64,000 nt of DNA from JAMQKA01 sp043951865 (lineage in GTDB: Bacteria > Bacteroidota > Rhodothermia > Balneolales > Balneolaceae), in NCBI RefSeq assembly GCF_043951865.1, contig NZ_JBINJF010000004.1, positions 62,001 through 126,000 of the forward strand, written 5' to 3'. The notes beneath the pieces were generated by a model that was not told the origin of the DNA, searched no databases, and saw only the letters and a program-made list of their open reading frames with translations. Positions 17,459 to 27,150 of the stretch are shown here, in pieces. The position numbers and the translations under genes are program-made. Within the stretch, counting starts at the first letter, position 1, and each line of letters begins with the position of its first letter.

Positions 17459-20452
17459 TTAGAAATTAATGTTTACGCCAACAGTGTAGAGTCGGGTCGT
17501 CGGAACGTCTGCTTCAATTACCCCGCCATACTGCTCAGGGTCGATATTCCCCGTTTCCGAGAAAAGCAGCGGCGTTTCGGCGTTGGCGTACACTCTCATA
17601 GAGCGCAGTCCAAACTGCTGAACCAAATCAGGAGGCAAGTTGTATCCAAGCCTGATATTGCGCACTTTCAAGAATGACCCATCCTGGTATGTAAGCGTAC
17701 TTCGGTAGAGTGGATACTCACGACTCACATCGGGCCGCGGGAACGCATTGGTAGGATTGTCTTCTGTCCAGTAATCGACATCCAGATCGTTGGTTCGGCC
17801 ATTTAGCGTAACATTTCTATAATTATTAACGATGGTCTGACCTACACTCGCGTAAAGAAAGACCGAAAGGTCAAATCCTTTATAACTGAAATGGTTGGCA
17901 AAACCCGCATTCCAGTCCGGCATATCCGATCCCAGGATCACGCGATCCTGTTCATTGATAGTACCGTCGCCATTTTGATCTTTAATCTTAATTTCACCCG
18001 GATCCTGCCCGTACGAATCGGCCTCCTGGGCCTCGTCGGACTGCCAGATGCCGATCTTTTCATAATCGTACCACACCGTCAGCGGTTCACCGATAAACCA
18101 TTCGTTACCCACATCATCCTGCTGGTTGCCGTAGAGATCAATAATCTCCTCCTTGTTGGTAAAGAACATCAGGTCGCTGCTCCAGCTAAACGCATCGCGA
18201 CCGGAACTGACGAGATTCTGGCTGTTCACGGTCAATTCCAGCCCGGTGTTTTTGGTCTCACCCACGTTTTCAAACACACTGTTAAACCCGGAGGTAATCG
18301 GCAGGTTTCGTTCAAGCAGCATATCCGTGGTGTTGGTCTGGTAGTACTCTATACTACCGGTAACCCTGGAGTTCCAGAGCCCGAAGTTCAGCCCTACATT
18401 CCACTGCTTTGAGGTCTCCCACTGCAAGTTGGGATTGGAAATTTGCCCCGGCCGATAGCCGTAGCCGGCGTTATCACCAAACTGGTAGGTGGTTCTTGCA
18501 AGGGTCCCCTGGGTTTGATAGGGATCAATGGCGGTGTTGCCGGTAACCCCGTAACTGACCCTCAGCCGGAGCTCAGACAGCAGGTCCTGCTCTTGCATAA
18601 ACGGCTCTTCAATAATTCTCCAGCCCACGGCAGCGGAGGGGAAGAAACCCCATTTTTTACTTTCTGCCAGCCTGGAGGAACCGTCGGCACGACCGGTAAA
18701 CGTAAACAGGTACTTGTCGTACAGCTGGTAATTGACACGCCCCATAAAGGACATCATGCCCCATTCTGTAAGATAACTGCCAAAGTCTTCAGCGGTGCTG
18801 GCCGTTCCCAAATTGTGATACTTCTGGGTTTCGTACGGCAGACCGGAAACCGACACACTATCTCTAGTCGTACGATCTGTTTGAATACTAAACAGCCCCG
18901 TGGCGTCGATTTCATGAATATCAGCAAATGTTTGCTCGTACGTTAAAATATTTTCGAATGTATAAGCCTGGGTTGTGCGATTCCGCTTTTCAGCATATGG
19001 CACCCCTTCTCCGCGGGCCGTGGTCAGGGTTCCCTGAAAAACGCCGCGGGTAAAAGAAGAAAGATCCGGACCAAAATTCATGCGATAACTGAAATTGTCC
19101 GAGAAATCGTAAATCCCGAAAATATTACTGAAGATCCGCATCCGCTTTCGGTCATCCAGCATTTTGCCGGGGACCAGGTCATTCAGCACATTTGCTACCA
19201 GCCCGTCGTCTGTCGGCCTGAAATCAAGGGTTCCATCCTCGTTGTAGGGGTTACCAAGCGGGTTCATGGCCACCGCGCCGCCGTAGGGATTGGTGCCATA
19301 GGCCTGGTCGAATCGAGACAACAACGTGGAGGTACCGATGCGGAAACGGTCGCTCACATCATGATCGAGATTGATCCTGACCGTGTACCGGTCAAAATCC
19401 TGGCCGGGAATAATACCGATCTCATTAAAAAAGTTACCGCTTATGGCAAACCGCGTGCTCTCATTCCCGCCCTGCACGGTAATTTGGTGACTCTGCTGGT
19501 ACCCGGCGGGATCGGTGACAAGGTCCGGATAATCATAGGTGGCCCCGCTCTCGATCGACTCCAGCTCGGGCTCCGTAAAGTGGTTCTCATCATTGCCCGT
19601 GTAGTTGTCGTTGGCCCTGAATCCTTCGCGACGCATCTCGGCAAATTCCGGTCCGGTCATCATGTCCGGCTCCTCGAGCTGTTGAGAAACTCCCAGGTAA
19701 CCGTCATACGAAACCAGCGTCTCGTGATTTCCACCGCGCTTGGTCGTGACCAGCACAACCCCGTTTGCACCGCGAGACCCGTAAATAGCGGTGGCGGAAG
19801 CATCTTTCAATACCTCCATCGACTCGATATTTTGCGGGTTGATATCGTTCAGATTTCCGCTAAACGGAATACCGTCGACCACAAACAGCGGGTCATTGGA
19901 AGCCGTCAACGAACGGCGACCCCGAATGCGCACCGTAACGCCATCGCCCGGGCGGTTGCCGCCGGAATTGGCCACCATAACACCGGCAGCTCGTCCCTGC
20001 AGCGCAGAAGCGGCATCACTTACCGGAACTTCGGCAATCTGGTCGGAGGAGACCGAAGAAACAGAGCCGGTAACATCCTGCTGTTCCTGTTGACCGTATC
20101 CTACAACCACGAGCTCTTCCCCTTCAAATGTCTGGGATACCAGCTTAACGTTGATGGTTGAACGCCCTTCGATGGGCACCTCCTGGGTTTGGAATCCGAC
20201 AAATGAAAAAACGAGTGTTCCTTCGGCTGAAGGTACATTAAATGAATATTCACCATCTGCATCGGTGGAAGTACCAATCGATGTTCCCTGTACCGAAATA
20301 TTTACTCCCGGCAGGGTTTGACCATCTTCGGCAGAAGTGACTGTCCCACTGACTTCGTGGGTGCCTTGCGCGTGCACCTGCGGGGAGAGTCCCCCGAGCA
20401 AGGCCGCACATATAGAAAATATCAGAACCTTTATTGTAGTTATTTTCCCCAT
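17459..20452 (-). CDS. SusC/RagA TonB-dependent outer-membrane transporter 1
   Basis: 997 residues: signal peptide, an N-terminal carboxypeptidase-D-like beta domain (HEVSGTVTSAEDGQTLPGVN), a TonB box-like EELVVVGYG, a plug with the SusC signature (LKDASATAIYGSRGANGVVLV) and a 22-strand barrel ending in an aromatic residue (VGVNINF). It imports oligosaccharide across the outer membrane with SusD1, driven by TonB. It is the first gene of the susC1-susD1 operon and is divergent from lacI1. Two LacI-type operator candidates lie in the 800-base region upstream. Confidence 0.95.
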   Translation of the reverse strand: MGKITTIKVLIFSICAALLGGLSPQVHAQGTHEVSGTVTSAEDGQTLPGVNISVQGTSIGTSTDADGEYSFNVPSAEGTLVFSFVGFQTQEVPIEGRSTINVKLVSQTFEGEELVVVGYGQQEQQDVTGSVSSVSSDQIAEVPVSDAASALQGRAAGVMVANSGGNRPGDGVTVRIRGRRSLTASNDPLFVVDGIPFSGNLNDINPQNIESMEVLKDASATAIYGSRGANGVVLVTTKRGGNHETLVSYDGYLGVSQQLEEPDMMTGPEFAEMRREGFRANDNYTGNDENHFTEPELESIESGATYDYPDLVTDPAGYQQSHQITVQGGNESTRFAISGNFFNEIGIIPGQDFDRYTVRINLDHDVSDRFRIGTSTLLSRFDQAYGTNPYGGAVAMNPLGNPYNEDGTLDFRPTDDGLVANVLNDLVPGKMLDDRKRMRIFSNIFGIYDFSDNFSYRMNFGPDLSSFTRGVFQGTLTTARGEGVPYAEKRNRTTQAYTFENILTYEQTFADIHEIDATGLFSIQTDRTTRDSVSVSGLPYETQKYHNLGTASTAEDFGSYLTEWGMMSFMGRVNYQLYDKYLFTFTGRADGSSRLAESKKWGFFPSAAVGWRIIEEPFMQEQDLLSELRLRVSYGVTGNTAIDPYQTQGTLARTTYQFGDNAGYGYRPGQISNPNLQWETSKQWNVGLNFGLWNSRVTGSIEYYQTNTTDMLLERNLPITSGFNSVFENVGETKNTGLELTVNSQNLVSSGRDAFSWSSDLMFFTNKEEIIDLYGNQQDDVGNEWFIGEPLTVWYDYEKIGIWQSDEAQEADSYGQDPGEIKIKDQNGDGTINEQDRVILGSDMPDWNAGFANHFSYKGFDLSVFLYASVGQTIVNNYRNVTLNGRTNDLDVDYWTEDNPTNAFPRPDVSREYPLYRSTLTYQDGSFLKVRNIRLGYNLPPDLVQQFGLRSMRVYANAETPLLFSETGNIDPEQYGGVIEADVPTTRLYTVGVNINF

Positions 20453-20635
20453 ATTCAGTCCTTTGTAGTAAGTTTGAGATTAAAAAGAGAAATGTTAACG
20501 TCTTTGTATTCAGGATCCAGGCCTTTAACCCAAGACCCTTCCCAGAAGTAAACCTTATCCTTATCCTTTTGCTATATTATTCCCCTTTCCCTTTTGTGTT
20601 GGATTTGCTGTGTGAGTTTTCCCGTTTTGCACTTT

Positions 20636-20653
20636 GTGCGAAAACGTTTGCAC
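20636..20653. promoter_or_regulatory. LacI-type operator candidate upstream of susC1
   Basis: GTGCGAAAACGTTTGCAC has an intact TTTGCA half-site and an imperfect left half. It lies about 185 bases before the susC1 start. Confidence 0.5.
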
Positions 20654-20779
20654 TACCCAAAAGTAAGTGAAAAGACTTTTTTATCAATTATATTTACATT
20701 TTTTAACATTAACTCTTTTGTTTTACGTATTTTCCCGTAGTAAAAGAACTCCAACCCCGATCTATATCAAATTTTGTTG

Positions 20780-20793
20780 AATAAACGTTTGCA
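20780..20793. promoter_or_regulatory. LacI-type operator candidate upstream of susC1 (distal)
   Basis: AATAAACGTTTGCA matches the right half and centre of the TGCAAACGTTTGCA pattern seen before both uxaC genes. Confidence 0.45.
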
Positions 20794-20875
20794 ATAATTA
20801 TTTTTTTATACAACTTTTTGACAAAATTTGGTTTAATCCGTAATGAAATTTATAAATCAGGTTGATATTGAGCAT

Positions 20876-20965
20876 GTTGTGGCGAACTCCGTTTGTAGTA
20901 ACATCGCGGAGACGCCCGCGATGCCTCTGAAACGTCCGCCTGGTTGCAAACGACTCCTGTTCCGG
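20876..20965. repeat. Palindromic intergenic repeat
   Basis: A 7-bp stem (ATCGCGG 20903-20909 with CCGCGAT 20916-20922, 6-base loop) is preceded by GTAG. It sits inside a wider imperfect inverted repeat: the left side reads CTCCGTTTGTAGTAAC and the reverse of the right side reads AGTCGTTTGCAACC. This is the build of a REP-like dispersed intergenic element. Only one copy was seen in the window. Confidence 0.4.
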
Positions 20966-21250
20966 TATAGATTCAGATAGGGATCAATGGTTTTCAGGAA
21001 TATTCTGCTTTGTTTTTTTGCTAATACATTCCTATACATTGTTTAGTCAAAATATCGGGGCCTGACGGTCTTATCAGCACAATCGGAATCTGATCTTGTA
21101 CACGCACATACGTCGAAACAGACGTCACCTGCTTGTTGGCCTGTGCCTGGCCTCTAAATCATAACTACTAATTTCTACTATCCACGTTGGGGAGCCACCG
21201 CCAGCCGTTGGTTACAGACGGTCTCCGGTTCCCGACTACATGACTATACA

Positions 21251-22294
21251 ATGAAAAAGAAAAAAACAACGATCCGGGATATTGCCAAAGAACTGGACAT
21301 CACCGCTTCCACGGTATCCAGGGCGCTGAGGAACCATCCGAGAATTAGCTCCGCCACTAAAGAAGCAGTGTGGGATGTGGCCGAAAAATTAAATTACCAG
21401 CCCAACAATATTGCCGCGGCGCTGGTCAAGGGCAAAAGCAATATCCTGGGGGTTATCGTGCCCACCTCCGACCGCAGCTTTTTCGCTTCCGTGATTCGGG
21501 GTATCGAGGAGGTCATCCGCGACGAGGGGTACAACCTCGTGATTTGCCAGTCCGATGACCAGTTCTCCAAGGAGCAGACCAACGTTGAGGCGCTGCTAAA
21601 GATCCAGGTTGACGGAATCATTGCTTCTGTGGCCAAGGAGACCACGGATTTTGAGCACTTTAAAAAGGTAAAACAGCAGGGAGTTCCACTTATTTTGTAC
21701 GACCGCGTGAATGAATCGCTGGATGTAAATGCCGTGGTTACCAACGACTACCTGGGCTCCTACAAGGCGGTATCCCACCTGATTGAACAGGGATGCAAGC
21801 GCATCGTACACTTTGCCGGCAAGCAGCACATCAACATCTACCAGGATCGCCTGAAAGGATATATCGACGCCCAGCGCGAGCATGGCATTCCCATCGACAA
21901 CAACCTGATCATGGAGGAGGATCTGATCTTTTCGATGGAACGGGTGGTGGAACTGGGACAGACCCTGGCTCACCGCATGCTGGAGATGCCGGAACTGCCT
22001 GATGCGGTATTCTCGGCCAGCGACTTTGCTGCGATGGGCGCCATGCAGGTTTTCAAGGAACAGGGCATTGAGATCCCCGGCGATGTGGCTTTCGTGGGCT
22101 ACAGCAATGACGTGTCGGGATCTTTTATCGAACCGGGACTGACCACCGTTGACCAGCACACCAAGCGGATGGGTAATTTGGCGGCCCAACTGTTCCTGGA
22201 GCAGATCAGCGAATCCAATACCGAATTCACCCCGCGCAAAACACTACTGAACCCAAAACTGGTCATCCGGGGATCATCACAGAAGAACGGCTGA
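21251..22294 (+). CDS. LacI family transcriptional regulator 1
   Basis: 347 residues. The helix-turn-helix is at about 7-32 (TIRDIAKELDITASTVSRAL) and the hinge helix at about 50-60 (NNIAAALVKGK). A periplasmic-binding-protein-like sensor domain follows (NILGVIVPTSDRSFFASVIR, SASDFAAMGAMQVFKEQG). It probably represses susCD1 and uxaC1, and senses a uronate or oligosaccharide. It is a close paralogue of the regulator at 57632-58657, with near-identical recognition and hinge helices. It is followed by uxaC1 on the same strand, with an operator candidate between them. Confidence 0.95.
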   Translation: MKKKKTTIRDIAKELDITASTVSRALRNHPRISSATKEAVWDVAEKLNYQPNNIAAALVKGKSNILGVIVPTSDRSFFASVIRGIEEVIRDEGYNLVICQSDDQFSKEQTNVEALLKIQVDGIIASVAKETTDFEHFKKVKQQGVPLILYDRVNESLDVNAVVTNDYLGSYKAVSHLIEQGCKRIVHFAGKQHINIYQDRLKGYIDAQREHGIPIDNNLIMEEDLIFSMERVVELGQTLAHRMLEMPELPDAVFSASDFAAMGAMQVFKEQGIEIPGDVAFVGYSNDVSGSFIEPGLTTVDQHTKRMGNLAAQLFLEQISESNTEFTPRKTLLNPKLVIRGSSQKNG

Positions 22295-22382
22295 TTTTAT
22301 GGCCGAGTCCCAAACCCTCTCTACCCCAGACTTTGTTTTTCTTTTGGCTTGATATATAGCAGGCGACTTATTATTTACCTTG

Positions 22383-22396
22383 TGCAAACGTTTGTA
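22383..22396. promoter_or_regulatory. LacI-type operator before uxaC1
   Basis: TGCAAACGTTTGTA is a near-perfect palindrome that ends 26 bases before the uxaC1 start. It is placed to block transcription or its initiation. Confidence 0.7.
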
Positions 22397-22422
22397 TTAA
22401 TATGGAATTAAGGGATATACCG

Positions 22423-23850
22423 ATGGGAAAATTTCTGACTGAGGACTTTTTACTGCACTCGGAGGAAGCAAGAGAACTTTATCACAACTACGCCAGTGAC
22501 ATGCCGATCATCGATTACCACTCTCACCTCCCCCCGGCCGAGATCAGTGAGGATCGTAATTTTGACACCCTCACCAGCATCTGGCTAGACGGCGACCACT
22601 ACAAATGGCGGGCCATGCGTACCCTGGGCATCGATGAGCAATATATCACCGGCAACGCCGCGGACCGGGAAAAATTCCGAAAGTGGGCTTATGCGGTGCC
22701 CTACACCATGCGGAATCCCCTGTACCACTGGACTCACATGGAGCTGAAAAACTATTTTGGCATCGAAACCCTGCTGAATACAGATACGGCTGATGACATT
22801 TACACTACTGCCAACGAACAGCTTCGACAACCGAACTTCAGCGCCCGCAGCCTTCTGAAGCGCATGAACGTGGAAGTGGTCTGCACGACCGACGACCCCG
22901 TTGACACTCTTGATCACCACCAGGCCCTCCGGGACAGTGATTTTGAGATTACGGTGCTCCCCGCATTCCGCCCCGATGCGGCGTTTAACTTCGATGACCC
23001 CGCCTCCTACAACAGCTACATTGATGAGCTGCAGGAGGCCAGCAATATCGAAATAAGCTCGCTCAATTCCCTGCTGGAGGCCCTCGGACAGCGAGTTGAC
23101 TATTTCCACCAACACGGCTGCCGTCTTTCGGACCACGGATTGCAGCGGATGTACTACCGCCCTGTATCCCCGGAACAGCTGAATCGCTATTATAGCCGGA
23201 TACGCAACCAGAGAAAAGAGCTGAGCGAGGAGCAGAAGCAAGCGCTGATATCCCACATTTTGCTCCAGCTGGGACGCATGTACAACGAGCACGGCTGGGT
23301 ACAGCAGTTTCACCTGGGCGCCCTTCGCAATGCCAACGAGCGAATGTATAACAAAATGGGACCGGCCGTTGGATTCGATTCCATCGGAGATTTTCAGCAA
23401 AGCCGGGCACTGGCCAATTTTCTTAATGAGCTGGACAAAAACCGGGAACTGTCCAAAACAATCCTGTACAATCTAAATCCTGCCGACAATGAAGTCATGG
23501 CGACCATGACCGGCAATTTCAACGACGGTTCGGTAAGAGGGAAAATACAATACGGGTCTGCCTGGTGGTTCCTGGATCAAAAAGACGGGATGGAAGAACA
23601 GATGAACATTCTCTCGAACATGGGCTTGTTGAGCTGCTTTATCGGCATGCTTACCGACTCCAGGAGCTTCCTCTCATTTCCGCGGCACGAGTATTTCCGG
23701 CGCATTCTCTGCAACCTCATCGGCAACGACGTCGCGAACGGCGAACTGCCCGATGATATCGAGTGGCTCGGCAAAATCGTATCTGATATCTGCTACTATA
23801 ACGCCCGGGAGTATTTTGACTTCCATCCCGCTCCTGTTAAAAATTCGTAA
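22423..23850 (+). CDS. uxaC: Glucuronate (uronate) isomerase 1
   Basis: 475 residues, the usual length. It converts D-glucuronate to D-fructuronate and D-galacturonate to D-tagaturonate in the cytoplasm. The metal-binding DYHSHLPP (His33, His35), the DHYKWRAMR motif, QFHLGALRNAN and LTDSRSFLSFPRHEYFRR are all present. The start at 22423 was chosen over 22402 because AAGGGA lies 7 bases upstream and this start aligns with the second copy (GKFLTEDFLL against SNFISENFLL). It is paralogous to 58783-60183. An operator candidate lies immediately upstream. Confidence 0.96.
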   Translation: MGKFLTEDFLLHSEEARELYHNYASDMPIIDYHSHLPPAEISEDRNFDTLTSIWLDGDHYKWRAMRTLGIDEQYITGNAADREKFRKWAYAVPYTMRNPLYHWTHMELKNYFGIETLLNTDTADDIYTTANEQLRQPNFSARSLLKRMNVEVVCTTDDPVDTLDHHQALRDSDFEITVLPAFRPDAAFNFDDPASYNSYIDELQEASNIEISSLNSLLEALGQRVDYFHQHGCRLSDHGLQRMYYRPVSPEQLNRYYSRIRNQRKELSEEQKQALISHILLQLGRMYNEHGWVQQFHLGALRNANERMYNKMGPAVGFDSIGDFQQSRALANFLNELDKNRELSKTILYNLNPADNEVMATMTGNFNDGSVRGKIQYGSAWWFLDQKDGMEEQMNILSNMGLLSCFIGMLTDSRSFLSFPRHEYFRRILCNLIGNDVANGELPDDIEWLGKIVSDICYYNAREYFDFHPAPVKNS

Positions 23851-24037
23851 AACCGAAATATTACCCTGAATAATTCAAATTTGGGTTTGTTATCATTGCG
23901 AAAAATTTGTATTTGAATATTGATTTGCGAACGGTTTACCACTTTAAATATGTTCGAATCTTATTGATCAAATCGCGTGGTATACAAACCTCCGACCAAA
24001 TCAAATAAAATAAAAACGAACTGGGCAAACGGGACAA

Positions 24038-24049
24038 GTAACCGGTTAC
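24038..24049. promoter_or_regulatory. Palindrome upstream of the TRAP transporter
   Basis: GTAACCGGTTAC is a perfect 12-base palindrome about 170 bases before dctP. It is typical in size of a LacI/GntR-type operator but differs from the TGCAAnCGnTTGCA pattern. Confidence 0.4.
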
Positions 24050-24098
24050 GGGTTGAGATACCATTTTTGAAATCAAATTGTGGGTGCAGGATTGAGAA

Positions 24099-24112
24099 TG
24101 CAACCTGTTGCA
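24099..24112. promoter_or_regulatory. Operator-like palindrome upstream of the TRAP transporter
   Basis: TGCAACCTGTTGCA has perfect 6-base arms around CT. The arms resemble the LacI-type sites near both uxaC genes, but the centre is CT rather than CG. Confidence 0.45.
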
Positions 24113-24215
24113 CAAGGTTCAAGGGTAATTTGAAATTTTCGGGAAAAACCGCAGTTACACTGACATTCTTTTCCCGGACAGGCGAAAATTACAGGCTTTT
24201 TTACCTGCTTTATTT

Positions 24216-25292
24216 ATGACCATAGCTCAAAAATCTATGACACAAACAGCAAACTTCTACAGTTCGAATCTATTATTATTTTCAATGGCCCTGCTACTCT
24301 TTTGGGGGTGCAGCCGATCCGATACCGCTACCGACCGGTCTAAAACACTAATTATGGCCCACGCCATGCACCTGGAGCATCCGGTAAGCAAGGCGATGGC
24401 CTACATGGATGAACGGGTTGAAGAAATTTCGGACGGAAGGCTGAAGATCGAGATGTACCCCAACCAGCAACTGGGATCCGAACGCGAATTGCTGGAGCTT
24501 GTGCAGATCGGAACCGTGGGCATGACCAAGATATCCGGCGCTGCACTCGGCAAAATAGTTCCTGCCGTTACGATCTTCAGCCTGCCCTACCTGTTCCGCA
24601 ATGAAGCCCACCTGAAGGCTGTCCAGAATGCACCTATCGGCCAGGAGATACTGCAGCGGGGGGCCGAATACGGGTTGAAAGGCCTGACCTACTACGATGC
24701 CGGCTTCCGAAGCTTTTACACGGTGGAAAAACCGGTACGGGAGCCTGCTGATCTGAATGGTATGAAAATTCGCGTGCAGGAAAGCCAGATGGCGATTCAA
24801 ACGATGCAGGCGCTCGGAGCCTCTCCCACTCCCCTTGCCTACGGTGAGCTATATACCGCCCTGCAAAGCGGCGTGGTGGACGGCGCTGAAAACAACCCGC
24901 CGAGTTTCCATACCGCCCGCCACTACGAGGTCTGTAACTACTACTCGCTGGACCAACACACCTCGGTCCCGGACTTCCTGGTGATCAGCACCAATGTGTG
25001 GATCGACCTGACCGACCAGGAAAAAAAGTGGCTTTCTCAAGCCGTGGAGGAGTCGGCCGCCCGGCAGGAAGTGCTCTGGGATGAAGCCGTTGAGGAGGCG
25101 ATGAATATTGTGACGGAAGCGGGCGTAGAAATTATTCGTCCTGACAAGGGTCCATTTCAGGAGGCTGTTCAACCGGTTTACGACCGATATGCCCAGCAAA
25201 ATCCCGAACTTTACAAGATGGTCGAACAAATCAGGGAGATTCAGCCCGACAGTCAACAGGTTCAATCTGCAAATACCCAGGAGACAAAATGA
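24216..25292 (+). CDS. dctP: TRAP transporter substrate-binding lipoprotein DctP
   Basis: 358 residues with a lipobox (LLLFWGCSR, Cys32), so it is tethered rather than free in the periplasm. The family motifs GSERELLELVQIGTVGM, DLNGMKIRVQES (Arg186, which pairs with the substrate carboxylate) and ALQSGVVDGAENNP are clear. The context of uronate enzymes suggests that it binds a hexuronate or a related acid. It overlaps dctQ by 4 bases (ATGA), so all three TRAP genes form one operon. The start is uncertain; an ATG 7 codons downstream is also possible. Confidence 0.93.
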   Translation: MTIAQKSMTQTANFYSSNLLLFSMALLLFWGCSRSDTATDRSKTLIMAHAMHLEHPVSKAMAYMDERVEEISDGRLKIEMYPNQQLGSERELLELVQIGTVGMTKISGAALGKIVPAVTIFSLPYLFRNEAHLKAVQNAPIGQEILQRGAEYGLKGLTYYDAGFRSFYTVEKPVREPADLNGMKIRVQESQMAIQTMQALGASPTPLAYGELYTALQSGVVDGAENNPPSFHTARHYEVCNYYSLDQHTSVPDFLVISTNVWIDLTDQEKKWLSQAVEESAARQEVLWDEAVEEAMNIVTEAGVEIIRPDKGPFQEAVQPVYDRYAQQNPELYKMVEQIREIQPDSQQVQSANTQETK

Positions 25293-25777
25293 GAGACACG
25301 GTAGATACCATCACTAAATACACACTCGTATTTCTAATGGGCCTGCTGGTGGTAGACGTTGTATGGCAGGTGTTTACCCGTTATGTGCTCGGCTCTCCAA
25401 GTATATTTACGGATGAGCTGGCTCGCTTTCTGCTGATCTGGGTCAGTTTTTTGGGAGCAGCCTACGCTTCCGGCCAGCACATGCACCTCTCCATCGACCT
25501 GCTTTCGCACAGGCTCAGTCCCGCGGGGCAGAAAAAACTGGCCATATTTATCCATTCTGTCGTGCTCCTTTTTGTTATCACCGTACTGGTGATCGGGGGC
25601 AGTGTACTCGTCTATTACACCCACATATACGGACAGCTTTCTTCCACATTGCAGGTACCGATCGCCTACGTTTACTCGATCGGGCCCATCAGTGGATTGC
25701 TGATCCTGTACTACAAGCTTTCCGATATTAAACGAATTCTGAATCAAACACCCGCCGAATACATCGAAAACCTATAG
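25289..25777 (+). CDS. dctQ: TRAP transporter small membrane subunit DctQ
   Basis: 162 residues with four predicted membrane helices and the family motifs WQVFTRYVLGSPSIFTDELARFLL and LIWVSFLGAAYASGQHMHL. It couples the binding protein to the large permease. Its start overlaps the dctP stop and has AGGAG close upstream. Six bases separate it from dctM. Confidence 0.93.
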   Translation: MRDTVDTITKYTLVFLMGLLVVDVVWQVFTRYVLGSPSIFTDELARFLLIWVSFLGAAYASGQHMHLSIDLLSHRLSPAGQKKLAIFIHSVVLLFVITVLVIGGSVLVYYTHIYGQLSSTLQVPIAYVYSIGPISGLLILYYKLSDIKRILNQTPAEYIENL

Positions 25778-25783
25778 GAACTT

Positions 25784-27082
25784 ATGGAACTGTATGAAAT
25801 TCTGGTACTCGTTTTAAGCTTCGTTGTTCTTTTGGGCATAGGCGTGCCTGTAGCCTGGACGCTGGGTATCTCCGGCGTGCTTACCATCCTCCTGAGCATT
25901 GAAACCATTACAGCTTTAACGACGATGGCCCAGCGCTTTGTCACCAGCCTGGACAGCTTTACGCTGCTTGCCATCCCCTTTTTCATATTGGCCGGTCAAC
26001 TAATGAACAAGGGCGGCATTGCCACCCGGCTGATTGAATTTGCCAAAAACGTGGTGGGAGCACTGCCCGGAGGGCTCGCTCATATCAACGTGGTTGCAGC
26101 CATGCTTTTCGGGGCCATTGCGGGCTCCTCCGTAGCGGCGGCCTCGGCAATCGGCAGTATTATGGGACCCAGGATGGAAAAAGAGGGATATACCAAAGAG
26201 TTTGGAGCGGCAATCAACATCAGTGCTTCCACGACCGGGCTGATTATACCACCATCTAATACGCTGATCGTCTATTCCCTGGCAAGCGGGGGGACCTCCA
26301 TTGCCGCCCTGTTTGTGGCGGGCTATCTGCCTGGTATTCTCGTGGGACTCTCGCTGATGGCCGTGGCGGCAGTATGGACGCTGCGCAAAAACTTCCCGGT
26401 CGGGGAACGAGGTACCTTTAAAGAACTGATTCAATCATTTATGAGCGCGTTCCCCAGCCTTTTTCTGCTGGTAGTCGTAATCGGGGGTATCATCGCCGGT
26501 ATATTTACGGCAACGGAGGCTGCCGCCATTGCCGTGGTTTACACCCTGGTACTTGGATATTACTACAACGAAATAACGATGAATAACCTACCGGATATTC
26601 TGCTGGGGGCGGTAAAGACCACCTCCATCGTAATGCTGCTGATTGCTACATCGGTCAGCATGTCCTGGGTTATGTCATTTGAAAGCATTCCACAGGCCAT
26701 CAGTAACGGCATTCTTTCTTTGAGTGACAGCCCGGTCGTGATTCTCCTTCTTATTAACATGATCTTGCTGTTCGTGGGTATGTTCATGGATATGACCCCG
26801 GCGGTACTGATCTTTACGCCCATCTTCCTGCCTATCGTTACGGAGCTGGGCATGGACCCCGTTCACTTCGGCATTATGATGGTACTGAATCTCTGCATCG
26901 GTATCTGTACACCGCCTGTGGGTACACTGCTGTTCGTGGGCGTAAGCATAGCGGGAACGACTATTCCAAAAGTGATAAAACCATTACTACCGCTTTTCGT
27001 GGCCATGATTATCGCCCTGCTGCTGGTTACCTTCTGGCCGGCCCTGAGCCTGTGGCTGCCACAATTGTTTGGGCTGGCGTAA
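25784..27082 (+). CDS. dctM: TRAP transporter large permease DctM
   Basis: 432 residues, strongly hydrophobic with about 12 helices. Family motifs are PFFILAGQLMNKGGIATRL, GAIAGSSVAAASAIGSIM, IPPSNTLIVYSLASGGTSI and the C-terminal GICTPPVGTLLFVG. It is the sodium- or proton-driven uptake subunit of the TRAP system. It is the last gene of the dctPQM operon. Confidence 0.95.
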   Translation: MELYEILVLVLSFVVLLGIGVPVAWTLGISGVLTILLSIETITALTTMAQRFVTSLDSFTLLAIPFFILAGQLMNKGGIATRLIEFAKNVVGALPGGLAHINVVAAMLFGAIAGSSVAAASAIGSIMGPRMEKEGYTKEFGAAINISASTTGLIIPPSNTLIVYSLASGGTSIAALFVAGYLPGILVGLSLMAVAAVWTLRKNFPVGERGTFKELIQSFMSAFPSLFLLVVVIGGIIAGIFTATEAAAIAVVYTLVLGYYYNEITMNNLPDILLGAVKTTSIVMLLIATSVSMSWVMSFESIPQAISNGILSLSDSPVVILLLINMILLFVGMFMDMTPAVLIFTPIFLPIVTELGMDPVHFGIMMVLNLCIGICTPPVGTLLFVGVSIAGTTIPKVIKPLLPLFVAMIIALLLVTFWPALSLWLPQLFGLA

Positions 27083-27150
27083 AATAGCGTCACAACTTAT
27101 TTGAGTTCAGTCTATGCTATGGTTCGAAGTAATCAAACTATATTTATGTC

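Larger units (their letters stand above)
20453..21250. other. Divergent susC1/lacI1 control region
   Basis: This gene-free stretch of about 800 bases lies between divergent susC1 and lacI1. It holds two LacI-type operator candidates (20636-20653 and 20780-20793), an AT-rich promoter zone around 20660-20860 and a palindromic intergenic repeat (20876-20965). A 60-codon minus-strand frame at 20857-21039 runs over the repeat and is not a convincing gene. Nothing clear was seen in 21040-21240. Confidence 0.6.
23851..24215. other. TRAP operon upstream region
   Basis: This 365-base gene-free stretch has two clear palindromes before the TRAP operon (24038-24049 and 24099-24112, listed separately) and a weaker element near 23925 (TGCGAACGGTTTAC). 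No terminator for uxaC1 is obvious. Short frames here lack any domain. Confidence 0.5.
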
